A stretch of DNA of 64,000 nt, taken from positions 4,206,501-4,270,500 of the forward strand of contig NZ_OY762614.1 of assembly GCF_963666145.1 (NCBI RefSeq), in the 5' to 3' direction. The notes under the pieces are model-generated. The model was not told the DNA's origin and searched no databases. It was given only the letters and a program-made list of their open reading frames with translations. Source of the stretch: an uncultured Desulfobacter sp. GTDB taxonomy: Bacteria > Desulfobacterota > Desulfobacteria > Desulfobacterales > Desulfobacteraceae. A program made the position numbers and the translations under genes. Below, in pieces: positions 51,510 to 59,746 of this stretch (its first letter is position 1; the number at the start of each line of letters is the position of its first letter).

Positions 51510-51583
51510 GCCCGGTTTGATTGTGCCTTGGAGATCGAAAATAAGAAAATCATCCGGCCAGGCCTTTGTGCATGAGTGGCAGA

Positions 51584-52105
51584 TTACTTCCCATTGGCGC
51601 GGTTCTTTTGGGCTGAGGATTGTATTTCTCTCGGACCCCGGCGGATTTTTCGAGTTTTTTTTAAGGAACTCTTTCTTTCTATTTTCCGTTTTATGATCTC
51701 ATGCACTTCGTCGAATCCATCCTGGTCAATCTCTCCCAAAATCAGCAGATCTTCATTGATTTCCTTTGTTTTTTCAGGACGCTTAAATCCTTTAACGATA
51801 TCTTGATGCTCTGCTATTACGGATTGATTTTGGGATAATGGTTCTTGAGTTTCATTAGTTTTTTGGGCGGTCTCTCCAAATAGTAACCAATTGGGTTCTA
51901 CTTTAAACAATTCAATGAGCCTGGTGATGGCCTTGTATGAAGGTTCGTATTTATGGGTTTCCAGTCCACCAACATTCCCTTTTGAAAACCCTGTTTTTTC
52001 AGCAAATTGAGCCTGGCTTAGATTGTTGGTAAGGCGAATATAAGCAATACGTCCACCTATAGTTGACAAGTCTAACTCTGATATCTGTGTTTTTTTTCTT
52101 GACAT
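51584..52105 (-). CDS. XRE-family phage repressor (C/CI-like)
   Basis: 173 residues from ATG 52105. The helix-turn-helix is RIAYIRLTNNLSQAQFAEKTGFSKGNVGGLETHKYEPS. The C-terminal part is charged and lacks a LexA-type Ser/Lys protease motif, so it may not respond to RecA. Divergent from a Ner-like gene across a palindromic region: the lysis-lysogeny switch. Confidence 0.82.
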   Translation of the reverse strand: MSRKKTQISELDLSTIGGRIAYIRLTNNLSQAQFAEKTGFSKGNVGGLETHKYEPSYKAITRLIELFKVEPNWLLFGETAQKTNETQEPLSQNQSVIAEHQDIVKGFKRPEKTKEINEDLLILGEIDQDGFDEVHEIIKRKIERKSSLKKTRKIRRGPREIQSSAQKNRANGK

Positions 52106-52117
52106 CACTCTTAAATC

Positions 52118-52146
52118 TGTGTGATACAACACTCACATTTTAGTGT
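52118..52146. promoter_or_regulatory. Operator region of the lysogeny switch
   Basis: Overlapping inverted repeats GTGT-(6)-ACAC (52119-52132) and ACACT-(8)-AGTGT (52129-52146) lie between the divergent repressor and Ner-like genes. Confidence 0.55.
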
Positions 52147-52189
52147 AAAAAAATAACGCAAAACGACCTAATTTAAAAAAGGAATCACA

Positions 52190-52483
52190 ATGCTAAAGCA
52201 AAACATGACTCCTCAAGAAATCATCAACACCCTTAAAGACCTTGGTATAAGTCAATCCGGTCTTGCAAGGGATCTTAACCGTTCCCCTTCCCATGTCGGC
52301 CGGGTGATAAATGACCCGAAACGCAGCTGGCCTATGGCATGCCACATTGCCAAAGCACTTGGCAAAAAACCGGAAGAGGTATGGCCCGAAATATTTGCGC
52401 CGAATCAGCAAGCCCCTAAGGTTGGCAGACCTTTGGGACGGGGTATTTTTACTCATAATGCGGCGCAATGTTTCGAAAGTTAA
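52190..52483 (+). CDS. Ner/Cro-like DNA-binding regulator
   Basis: 97 residues. Nlp/Ner-type HTH (IINTLKDLGISQSGLARDLNRSPSHVGRVINDP, then GKKPEEVWPEIF). Likely shuts off the repressor and controls early genes. Strong AAAGGAAT site. Confidence 0.82.
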   Translation: MLKQNMTPQEIINTLKDLGISQSGLARDLNRSPSHVGRVINDPKRSWPMACHIAKALGKKPEEVWPEIFAPNQQAPKVGRPLGRGIFTHNAAQCFES

Positions 52484-52577
52484 ACATATTACCCCTATCT
52501 CACATTATTTTTCAACCACCAATTGTATTATCCGCCGCGCCGGATGAATACAAAATATTAGAATCGGAGGTTTTTTC

Positions 52578-53066
52578 ATGCTGTATTCCGATGACCAAAT
52601 CAAAATTCTGGAAGCTGTTCAGGCATCAGTAAAAAAGCACGGCGTCAAGATGCTGGCATCAAAGCTGTTTATCACTCCACAGACTTTATATGCGGATGTG
52701 GATCCCAAAAGTATTGGCCGCAGGACGAATAAGCTTGGGGTATTGGACTGGCAGGTGATCCTTTCAGAATCCAAAGACCTGTCAAGCCTTGATGCGCTGG
52801 AGCAGTCATTAGGGCGTATCGGCCTTCCGGTGCCGATTCCTTCCGAAGATATGGCAGACAAATCATGGGTTGAGTACTGCGCTCTGGTTGTCAAAGAGTC
52901 TGGTGAAGCGGTGGCGGAAGTCGCAAAGGCCATTGTTGATGGACTCATTGACGATACAGAGTTAAGCAATTGTATCAAAGAAACATATGAGGCGATGGAA
53001 GCCCAGGCCGCATTATACCTGGCCCTGAAAAAATTGGAAGAAACCAGAAATATACCATTGTATTGA
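52578..53066 (+). CDS. Phage regulatory protein, CII/CP76-like
   Basis: 162 residues. Matches the phage regulatory CII family (Phage_CP76): HGVKMLASKLFITPQTLYADVDP at the N-terminus and YLALKKLEETRN at the C-terminus. First gene of the early block after the Ner-like gene. Confidence 0.75.
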   Translation: MLYSDDQIKILEAVQASVKKHGVKMLASKLFITPQTLYADVDPKSIGRRTNKLGVLDWQVILSESKDLSSLDALEQSLGRIGLPVPIPSEDMADKSWVEYCALVVKESGEAVAEVAKAIVDGLIDDTELSNCIKETYEAMEAQAALYLALKKLEETRNIPLY

Positions 53067-53144
53067 AACCAACCGGGCCGATGATTGCCGGGGTGAGAGC
53101 CGCATTTTTGAGGCCCGGTTTGTTTCAAAAAAAAGGAGCTTGTC

Positions 53145-53360
53145 ATGCCAGGTATGAAAACTCGCGCGTATTCGGATGAACAAATTGATTATATTAAAAA
53201 GGTATTAAATACCCATCATCAAATCATTCAGTGTGTTGTAAAAAGTTTCTCTTCCACATCTGTCCAGGTCAATCTTGACGCCGTCTCCAAAGTTGTTTCT
53301 GACGAAAATGCCACCTGCCTGCGTGTACTTGATACGGGATATTCATATGTACAAAAATGA
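53145..53360 (+). CDS. Hypothetical 71-residue early phage protein
   Basis: AYSDEQIDYIKKVLNTHHQI at the start. AAAAGGAGC Shine-Dalgarno. Overlaps the primase start by 14 bases. Unrecognised. Confidence 0.6.
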   Translation: MPGMKTRAYSDEQIDYIKKVLNTHHQIIQCVVKSFSSTSVQVNLDAVSKVVSDENATCLRVLDTGYSYVQK

Positions 53361-55977
53361 TAACAGCAACCGGGTGGATGAAATTGTCCGGGCCCTCAGG
53401 GATGACTCTCGCCTGCAGTTAGTTGATAAGGGTGGATACCTAAGAGATGGCATCTGTCCCGCTTGCGGGAAAAAAGAGCTTTATGTCAGAAAATCACAGC
53501 CGTTCCGCATTGCCTGTGGGCGCGAAAACAAGTGTGGCGCATCCTGGACGGCAAAGGAACTGATGCCACACCTGTTCGAAAATTGGGAAAAACGATTTCC
53601 ACCCACAGAAGAAAGCCCAAATGCCACAGCCAGTGCATATCTGCGTGAGGACCGTGGGTTTGATATTACCAGATGCCACACATGGTATACCCAGGAGAGC
53701 CATAGGCTTAAATCAGGCGATTATGTTCCTACTGTACGATTTTATATTGACAAAGGACGGACAAGATACTGGGAGCGCCTTATTGGTAAAACCAAAGAGG
53801 ATGGTCAAAAAGCTCATTTTGGCGGACGCAGAAAACAGAATGGATCATTGTATCAAGGTGATGCATGGATGCCACCGGGACAGACCTTGAAACATGGTGA
53901 CAGTGTTTTCATCGTTGAAGGCATTTTCCACGCAATCGCGCTTGAGCATGCAGGCAAAAAAGCGGCAGCGGCCTTTACATCTAATTGTTTTCCGGCAAAT
54001 TTCATTAATGAGCATAAAAGTATAGGAGTTAAATGGATATTAGCTCTTGACGGAGACAACGCCGGCCGCAAGTACATGAAGTTACACCGGGAGAAACTCC
54101 TTCAAATAAAAGAACATGTTGAAATATGCCTTCTTCCTGATGATGGGAAAGACTGGGATAAACTATGGTATGAAGGCAAACTGAATGACGACTTTTTCGA
54201 CAAGTGTTTATACCATGGACGTCTGTTTACCTCCTGCAGTGTAGTAGAAAAAGCTTGGCATACCTTCTGCCGGAATCCGACACAACGCATATTGACTATT
54301 GATTATAACAATTCGCTTTGGGAAATTGAGGTGGATTCAAAGTTTGCTGCAGAGCTTCACGAAGAAAACATCATTTTGACATCGCCGGAAGGATTCGAGC
54401 GGTTCCGTATAGCTTGCACAGTTGACCAAATCTGCACGGTTTTCCCACGATTCGTTTACATTGAAAAGGATGAACTGGTTGGTGACCAAAAATATGTTTT
54501 CCAAGTATCGTATGAAAACAAATCCGATACCCACACGATTGACATTGAGGGAACATCCTTAAGCAGTGCCGAGGCCTTCCACAAGGCGTTGCTCAATAAT
54601 ACAAACGGGGGGATGTATTCAGGCAGTTCCAAAGCATTCAAAGCTATGACTAAAAAATGGTTTCGGCGTCGAATGATGACTGTAAAATCAATACAGTACA
54701 TAGGCTACGAAAAAAAGTCAGGGGCCTGGGTGTTCCATGACCATGCCTTTCTTAACGGCCGGAAGATCGCAAAGAATGAGTTTAATTATTTTGACTTGGG
54801 GTCTATAGGCGTCAAACCAAAAATGAACACATTCGAGATCAACACTGATGGAGAATTCAATCCAAAATGGTTGCCGAACTATATACGTACATTCAGTAAT
54901 CAGGGGCTATGCGTTCTTGTCTTCTGGCTTGGCAGTCTGTTCGCACAGCAGATCAGGGCAAAACAAAGCAGTTTTCCTTTCCTGGAGTTCACAGGCGAAG
55001 CCGGCGCAGGAAAGACAACGGTACTTAAATTTTGCTGGAAATTGCTTGGCCGCGGTGGAAGTTACGAAGGGTTGAATATCAACAACACAAATAAAAGGGC
55101 AAAAAGAAGACTTTTTGAACAAATCTCAAATTTACCCATGGTCATCATCGAATCTGACCAGGGCAGCATGGTCGCAGGTAAATCAACGCAGTTCAACTAT
55201 GAATCGCTGAAAGATCTATATGAAGGTGGCCCTCCTGGAACAATAGCTGTCGCCACCAGGGACAATGCCACAAAATCACAGAATTTTTTAGGCACATTGG
55301 TATTTAGCCAGAATGAGTCAGTCACTGGTGGAGAACCGATACTTTCCAGAATCGTTCATTTGCATGCAGATAAAAAACACCATACCAACAGCACAAGGGA
55401 ACTTTCCAGGTGGTTCGAACAACAGAAAGTATCTGATGTTTGCGGCTTCCTTGATGTTGCGCTTAAAAACGAAAAGAACATTCTTGATACCGTGTTTTCA
55501 AAATTCGAATCCATGGAGACATTTTTTGAACAGCGCGGGGTTACTCACAGGCGCGTCATAAAATGTCATGCCCAGGTTGCAGCGGTGGCACACGCCATGA
55601 AAATCATTTTTCCGAATTTCACAGATGAAATGCTTCGTTCGTTTTTAGACTATCTGGTTGACAGGGCGCTTGAAAGGACAAAGCGATGCGAGGCGGATCA
55701 TCCGACCGTAGATAAATTCTGGGACACTTTTGAATTCATAAATGGAGAAATGACAGGCGGTAGCCTGAATATCTCCAAGGATAAAGAAGAAATCGTTTTC
55801 AACTTAAACATGTTCAGGGCTCAGTGCCATGCCTACAGTCAGGAACTCATGGATTTGACAGAATTAAAAAGATTATTGCCATCCAGTAAACGACACAAAT
55901 TCGTCACCAAAAATAAGCCTGTATGGAGTCCGACTGAACAAAAAACCATGCGGTGCTGGGTTTTTAAGGCCAAATAG
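53347..55977 (+). CDS. Primase-helicase replication protein
   Basis: 876 residues from ATG 53347. An N-terminal zinc ribbon (CPACGKKELYVRK, CGRENKCGASW) precedes a TOPRIM-like part (VFIVEGIFHAIALEHAG, ILALDGDNAGRKYM). The C-terminal P-loop ATPase is FTGEAGAGKTTVLKFCWKLL. Organised like P4 alpha/phage-plasmid replication proteins that both prime and unwind; it replaces the rolling-circle gene A of P2. It would need an iteron origin, for which 20854-21162 is a candidate. Confidence 0.85.
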   Translation: MYKNDNSNRVDEIVRALRDDSRLQLVDKGGYLRDGICPACGKKELYVRKSQPFRIACGRENKCGASWTAKELMPHLFENWEKRFPPTEESPNATASAYLREDRGFDITRCHTWYTQESHRLKSGDYVPTVRFYIDKGRTRYWERLIGKTKEDGQKAHFGGRRKQNGSLYQGDAWMPPGQTLKHGDSVFIVEGIFHAIALEHAGKKAAAAFTSNCFPANFINEHKSIGVKWILALDGDNAGRKYMKLHREKLLQIKEHVEICLLPDDGKDWDKLWYEGKLNDDFFDKCLYHGRLFTSCSVVEKAWHTFCRNPTQRILTIDYNNSLWEIEVDSKFAAELHEENIILTSPEGFERFRIACTVDQICTVFPRFVYIEKDELVGDQKYVFQVSYENKSDTHTIDIEGTSLSSAEAFHKALLNNTNGGMYSGSSKAFKAMTKKWFRRRMMTVKSIQYIGYEKKSGAWVFHDHAFLNGRKIAKNEFNYFDLGSIGVKPKMNTFEINTDGEFNPKWLPNYIRTFSNQGLCVLVFWLGSLFAQQIRAKQSSFPFLEFTGEAGAGKTTVLKFCWKLLGRGGSYEGLNINNTNKRAKRRLFEQISNLPMVIIESDQGSMVAGKSTQFNYESLKDLYEGGPPGTIAVATRDNATKSQNFLGTLVFSQNESVTGGEPILSRIVHLHADKKHHTNSTRELSRWFEQQKVSDVCGFLDVALKNEKNILDTVFSKFESMETFFEQRGVTHRRVIKCHAQVAAVAHAMKIIFPNFTDEMLRSFLDYLVDRALERTKRCEADHPTVDKFWDTFEFINGEMTGGSLNISKDKEEIVFNLNMFRAQCHAYSQELMDLTELKRLLPSSKRHKFVTKNKPVWSPTEQKTMRCWVFKAK

Positions 55978-55979
55978 AA

Positions 55980-56348
55980 ATGGAAGAAACATGTTCAACC
56001 TGTAAGTGGGAACTTTCATGCATTTTCAGTGTTCCCAATAGGAATGAATTTTTTGAAGGATGCTGGACCGAAAAAACAAAGGAGAGCAACATGGATCACA
56101 GAATGGCAGCGATGGTGAATTGTTCGACAAAAACAAACCAGGTGTTTAACAAAAAAATAGAAAGATACAAACGTCAAAAACGAAATCTTTTTTCATACAC
56201 TGAAAAAATAATGGCGGCCATGATGTGTCCGGATTTGTATCTGGAATTGATGCCCCCCAAATATATCGACAAACCAATGGCTGCATATTTTAAGGTGCTT
56301 GATTCTGCCCAACGCGCCGTTGTTAAGACTCATTATGGATTAATTTAA
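55980..56348 (+). CDS. Hypothetical phage protein with cysteine motif
   Basis: 122 residues. CSTCKWELSC and a following CW could bind zinc; the rest is basic and helical. Directly after the primase-helicase. Confidence 0.6.
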   Translation: MEETCSTCKWELSCIFSVPNRNEFFEGCWTEKTKESNMDHRMAAMVNCSTKTNQVFNKKIERYKRQKRNLFSYTEKIMAAMMCPDLYLELMPPKYIDKPMAAYFKVLDSAQRAVVKTHYGLI

Positions 56349-56364
56349 TACCGGATAAAGTTGA

Positions 56365-57012
56365 ATGGATATTTTAATCGCCTGTGAATATTCCGGCCGG
56401 GTCCGGGACTCATTTTTAGCAAAGGGGCACAATGCCATGTCCTGCGATTTACTGCCGACACAATCCCCAGGGCCGCATTATCAAGGAGATGTCATGGATG
56501 TCATAAATGATGGTTGGGATATGATGATCGCCCACCCGCCATGCACCTATCTGGCTGTATCAGGAAACCGGTCCTTTTTGAATAATCCAGAGAGATGGCA
56601 ACAGCGCCTGGACGCAATGCTTTTTGTCCATACTCTGCTTAATGCCGACATTGAAAAAATTTGCATTGAGAACCCGCAGGGAGTTATTTCCACCCACATT
56701 CGGCCACCGGATCAATATATCCAGCCTTATGAATTTGGCTATCCAGAGTCAAAAAAAACCGGATTGTGGCTGAAAAATCTTCCTCTGCTCCAGCCTTCTA
56801 AAATTGTTGAACCGGTCTGGATAGAAACGGCAGATGGGAAACGTCACTCTCCAACTCACGCAAGGATTAAGGATGCCAAAATCAGGAGTCTGACCTATCA
56901 AGGCATTGCTGATGCCATGGCGGATCAGTGGGGCAGTGCCAGCGAATATGTAGCCCCCGTCGTACCAGATAGAGTGGAAATCCAGATGGATCTTTTTGCA
57001 GAATCAATTTAA
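56365..57012 (+). CDS. Phage DNA cytosine methyltransferase-like protein
   Basis: 215 residues. ILIACEYSGRVRDSFLAKGH resembles a SAM-binding motif, and AHPPCTYLAVSGN carries the PPC motif. ENPQGVISTHIRPPDQYIQP and THARIKDAK continue the family pattern seen in phage genomes. It is short and lacks a recognisable target domain, so activity is uncertain. With the Dam-like gene it gives the phage two possible DNA-modifying enzymes. Confidence 0.7.
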   Translation: MDILIACEYSGRVRDSFLAKGHNAMSCDLLPTQSPGPHYQGDVMDVINDGWDMMIAHPPCTYLAVSGNRSFLNNPERWQQRLDAMLFVHTLLNADIEKICIENPQGVISTHIRPPDQYIQPYEFGYPESKKTGLWLKNLPLLQPSKIVEPVWIETADGKRHSPTHARIKDAKIRSLTYQGIADAMADQWGSASEYVAPVVPDRVEIQMDLFAESI

Positions 57013-57044
57013 TGGGCTGAACTATAGCCGTGGAGGAAAAAACA

Positions 57045-57365
57045 ATGTTTACAGATGACATCGCAGAAAAATTTAAAGCACGGTTCGGTGAAATATTCCG
57101 GCCATCAAACGGCACGGAAGGGATGATCTTTTTTAATCAATTTTGTGACCAATGCAAAAAAATATCTCATTGTGAAATCATCGGCAAAACCATGGCACTT
57201 GACATGGAAGATCCGGGATACCCGACCGAATGGCTGTACGGAGAAGATGGACAGCCGTGTTGCACTGCGTTTGAACAGGAATCCGTTCAAGAGGAGATAA
57301 AATTTATCAGGAATGGAAACAGTTGGTATAAATTACGAAGGCATAATGAATTGCCACGGCAGTAA
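57045..57365 (+). CDS. Hypothetical phage protein with cysteine pair
   Basis: 106 residues from ATG 57045 (GGAGGAAAA upstream). FFNQFCDQCKKISHCEI and GQPCCTAF suggest metal binding. Common in prophage early regions; function unknown. Confidence 0.65.
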   Translation: MFTDDIAEKFKARFGEIFRPSNGTEGMIFFNQFCDQCKKISHCEIIGKTMALDMEDPGYPTEWLYGEDGQPCCTAFEQESVQEEIKFIRNGNSWYKLRRHNELPRQ

Positions 57366-57468
57366 CTGTCTGCCGTGGCAAAGGGAAGAAAGGAGGCGCT
57401 CCTGAAGAAAGAGCGTTTTATACTAATAACTTATGCATAATTATTTGTAAATTAGGATTTAAATAGAA

Positions 57469-57804
57469 ATGATAGAAATTATAAATAATCCAATACAGGA
57501 TGTAATTAATATTTGCCAGGAGCTTTATCCGGAGAAGGTTTGCACATTGGTCTTTGTCAATGGACTTAAAGAAAAAGAAGACGCATGGGCAGTAACATTT
57601 TGGTCTGAAGATGGATGCAAACCAGAGATCTCAATTGATGTGTCGGCACCATATTCGGCTTGCGTTGAACTTATAGCCCATGAATTTGCTCATGTTGTTG
57701 CCGGTGAAGATGCCGGCCATAACGATGAATGGGAAAAAATTGTTTCAGAAATAAATATTGCGTTTAATAGCGCTCAGGATGATGCGGCCGCAAAGGAGGG
57801 ATGA
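57469..57804 (+). CDS. Zinc metalloprotease-like protein (HExxH)
   Basis: 111 residues. LIAHEFAHVVAGEDAGHNDEWEK has HExxH plus a downstream His, as in SprT-like or minigluzincin proteins. Small, cytoplasmic. Substrate unknown. Confidence 0.7.
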   Translation: MIEIINNPIQDVINICQELYPEKVCTLVFVNGLKEKEDAWAVTFWSEDGCKPEISIDVSAPYSACVELIAHEFAHVVAGEDAGHNDEWEKIVSEINIAFNSAQDDAAAKEG

Positions 57805-57875
57805 TGGAGTGGTCAACGGCATTTGCAATTGTAGGGTGCGCCTGGGCGTTAGCCTGGTGCATAGTCAGATCATAA
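57804..57875 (+). CDS. 23-residue membrane peptide
   Basis: Tryptophan-rich single helix (FAIVGCAWALAWCIV) with AAAGGAGGG upstream, overlapping the preceding stop. Phage micro-proteins of this form occur, but expression is unproven. Confidence 0.4.
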   Translation: MEWSTAFAIVGCAWALAWCIVRS

Positions 57876-57912
57876 ATCAACACAATGATGTATTAAATTT
57901 ACAGAAACCATC

Positions 57913-58167
57913 ATGAAAAACAGCAGATACGAGATACCAACCCGGCGATGGCCCGGGTCTAAAGAGTACGATTTAACCGGCTTGCAAATCGGCAACCTTA
58001 AAGTGATCGGATATTACGGCGACAAATCCAGGGCCAACCGAGGCAGTGCCTGGGTGTGCCGGTGCGCTTGTGGCCGGCATGAAGTGCGGCGTAGTCAGTC
58101 TTTACGGCGTGGCGTTGCTGATGTTTGCCAGGCTTGTCAGGCTGAAAAAAAGATAGTTGCTGAATAG
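57913..58167 (+). CDS. Small zinc-binding phage protein
   Basis: 84 residues. YDLTGLQIGNLKVIGYYG, then WVCRCACGRHEVRRSQSLRRG and CQACQ: the two-CxC layout common in small phage proteins related to HNH/AP2-associated modules. No nuclease motif. Confidence 0.65.
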   Translation: MKNSRYEIPTRRWPGSKEYDLTGLQIGNLKVIGYYGDKSRANRGSAWVCRCACGRHEVRRSQSLRRGVADVCQACQAEKKIVAE

Positions 58168-58175
58168 GATAAACA

Positions 58176-58472
58176 TTGACCGGACCCGATATAGATACAC
58201 TTGCCGCTAAGATTGCTGAAAGACTCACCGCATTGCCAAGGTGGATGAAGCTAAAGCAGGCTGTTCTGTATTCAAACATCGGGAAAGATCGTTTAATAAC
58301 ACTTGCGAAATTAGGTCATATAAAAGGCGGCCAGGATACAGATTTAAAATCAAAACCATGGATTTTTGACCGAAAATCCATAGATGAATACAGGTCAAAG
58401 CAAGTATCAAACTCACCCCAAAATGATGCTGAAGAATTCGCCCTTGATTTTATTACAAAAATCGGTCTTTAA
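58176..58472 (+). CDS. Helix-turn-helix protein, possible excisionase
   Basis: 98 residues from a TTG start. MKLKQAVLYSNIGKDRLITLAKLGHIKGGQ fits an excisionase-type winged helix, and WIFDRKSIDEY is typical of HTH_17. Located directly before the integrase, the usual place for xis. Confidence 0.7.
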   Translation: MTGPDIDTLAAKIAERLTALPRWMKLKQAVLYSNIGKDRLITLAKLGHIKGGQDTDLKSKPWIFDRKSIDEYRSKQVSNSPQNDAEEFALDFITKIGL

Positions 58473-58479
58473 TACGCCC

Positions 58480-59505
58480 ATGAATACTTTCAAGGTCAAT
58501 GATTTTCGTGTGTACCGCCGGACCGAAGGCGGGACATGGCAAATTGAATTGACCCGTACAAAACGATATTCGCTTAAAACAAAAGACCGTGATCAGGCCG
58601 AGGAACGGGCAAAGGCGATCATCGGAAAATATCTGCTTGGTAAGATCCAGTCCCTGGAAACATACAAAAATTTAAATCTGTCCGCCTACCTGAAACAATT
58701 CTTAAGGGATAAGGATTTTGACTCAATTAAAACGGAAAAGGCATACAAAACCGCAATCAATGCCTTTAAAGCCTTTAAAGGTGACATACCCATTCGATCC
58801 ATCACCACCCAGGACATCAAAGATTTTAAAAACGATCACCGTGCCAAGCGCATGGACGCTCGCAAAGGCAAAACAGAAAAAGTCTCTATCAATAGTTACC
58901 TGCGCCATATTAAAGCCGTCTTAAGAAAGGCTAAAGACGACGGGATCATTCAATCGGTACCAAAAATTGAAATGTATAAGCTGCCAAGGACACAGCCGGT
59001 CATTTTATTGGAAGATGCCAAAAAGAAAATCTTTAAGTTGATGGCCAAAGATGATCCGCGAATGCTTAATATTTGCAAGTTCGCTTTATTTACCGGATGC
59101 AGGAGATCCGAGATTGTATCGGCCAGATGGGAAAATTACCGTGGGTTTACCCTTAAAGTTATCGGCAAGGGCGGCAATGAAAGAACCGTACCACTCATTC
59201 ACCAGGCCAAAAAATACATGGGAAGGCCACAAAAAAAAGGCCCTATTTTTTGGCAAGCCCATCCGGACACATATACCCACTATTTTAAAAAATATGCTGT
59301 TAAATGTGGAGTCCATAACGTAAGCTTTCACAAAATGCGGCATACGGCAGCAACTGAAATGTTAGAGGCTGGTGTACCCATGCACGTTGTGCAAAGCATA
59401 CTTGGACATACTGATATTGCAACAACCCAAATTTATGCCCAGGTCATGGAAAAATATATGGCAAAAGAGATGGAGAAGTATGGAACATATTTGGATCAAA
59501 AATGA
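58480..59505 (+). CDS. int: Prophage integrase, tyrosine recombinase
   Basis: 341 residues from ATG 58480. The N-terminal arm-binding region (about 1-60) precedes a SAM-like core-binding domain. Catalytic residues: Arg in TGCRRSEIV, Lys in GKGGNERT, HKMRHTAATEML, GHTDIAT and the nucleophile Tyr in QIYAQVMEK. Inserts the phage into tRNA-Lys; attR lies 67 bases downstream. Confidence 0.93.
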   Translation: MNTFKVNDFRVYRRTEGGTWQIELTRTKRYSLKTKDRDQAEERAKAIIGKYLLGKIQSLETYKNLNLSAYLKQFLRDKDFDSIKTEKAYKTAINAFKAFKGDIPIRSITTQDIKDFKNDHRAKRMDARKGKTEKVSINSYLRHIKAVLRKAKDDGIIQSVPKIEMYKLPRTQPVILLEDAKKKIFKLMAKDDPRMLNICKFALFTGCRRSEIVSARWENYRGFTLKVIGKGGNERTVPLIHQAKKYMGRPQKKGPIFWQAHPDTYTHYFKKYAVKCGVHNVSFHKMRHTAATEMLEAGVPMHVVQSILGHTDIATTQIYAQVMEKYMAKEMEKYGTYLDQK

Positions 59506-59508
59506 TAA

Positions 59509-59530
59509 TTTGCGCACAAATTTGCGCACA
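59509..59530. repeat. Integrase arm-type repeats, right end
   Basis: TTTGCGCACA at 59509-59518 and 59521-59530, the same decamer as the left-end pair at 20500 and 20511. Confidence 0.6.
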
Positions 59531-59571
59531 AACGGTATGAAACCCGCATGGTTATTGGCTTTAACCAATAC

Positions 59572-59616
59572 CTCTTAATCAGTAGGTCCTCCGTTCGATC
59601 CGGAGATGGCCCACCA
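59572..59616 (+). other. attR, displaced 3' half of host tRNA-Lys
   Basis: The first 18 bases equal the attL core. After that the T-arm reads CTCCG-TTCGATC-CGGAG instead of CAAGG-TTCGATC-CCTTG, still fully paired, then ATGGCCCACCA is again identical. This is the original host end, replaced in the functional gene by the phage-supplied 3' half. Confidence 0.85.
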
Positions 59617-59627
59617 TTGAATTTAAT

Positions 59628-59661
59628 GGTCCGTAAGCTTTTTAAGCTTACGGGCCTTTTT
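59628..59661 (+). terminator. Original host tRNA-Lys terminator
   Basis: GGTCCGTAAGCTT / AAGCTTACGGGCC stem then five Ts, 12 bases after attR. Confidence 0.75.
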
Positions 59662-59746
59662 GCTGGACTAAAGCAAACCTGCGTAACCCAATCAACTCTG
59701 CACCCCAATTTGCACCAAAAAAATTAAGCAAAGATAGTTTGATATC

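Larger units (their letters stand above)
20365..59589. mobile_element. P2-like prophage, about 39.2 kb
   Basis: Bounded by an identical 18-bp core (CTCTTAATCAGTAGGTCC) at 20365-20382 and 59572-59589. The integrase lies at the right end. The head module Q-P / O-N-M...L-R-S has the divergent P2 order, and the tail is contractile (DUF2586 sheath, DUF2597 tube). Replication uses a primase-helicase instead of P2's gene A. The cargo block 27223-33716 splits M from L. Confidence 0.93.
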
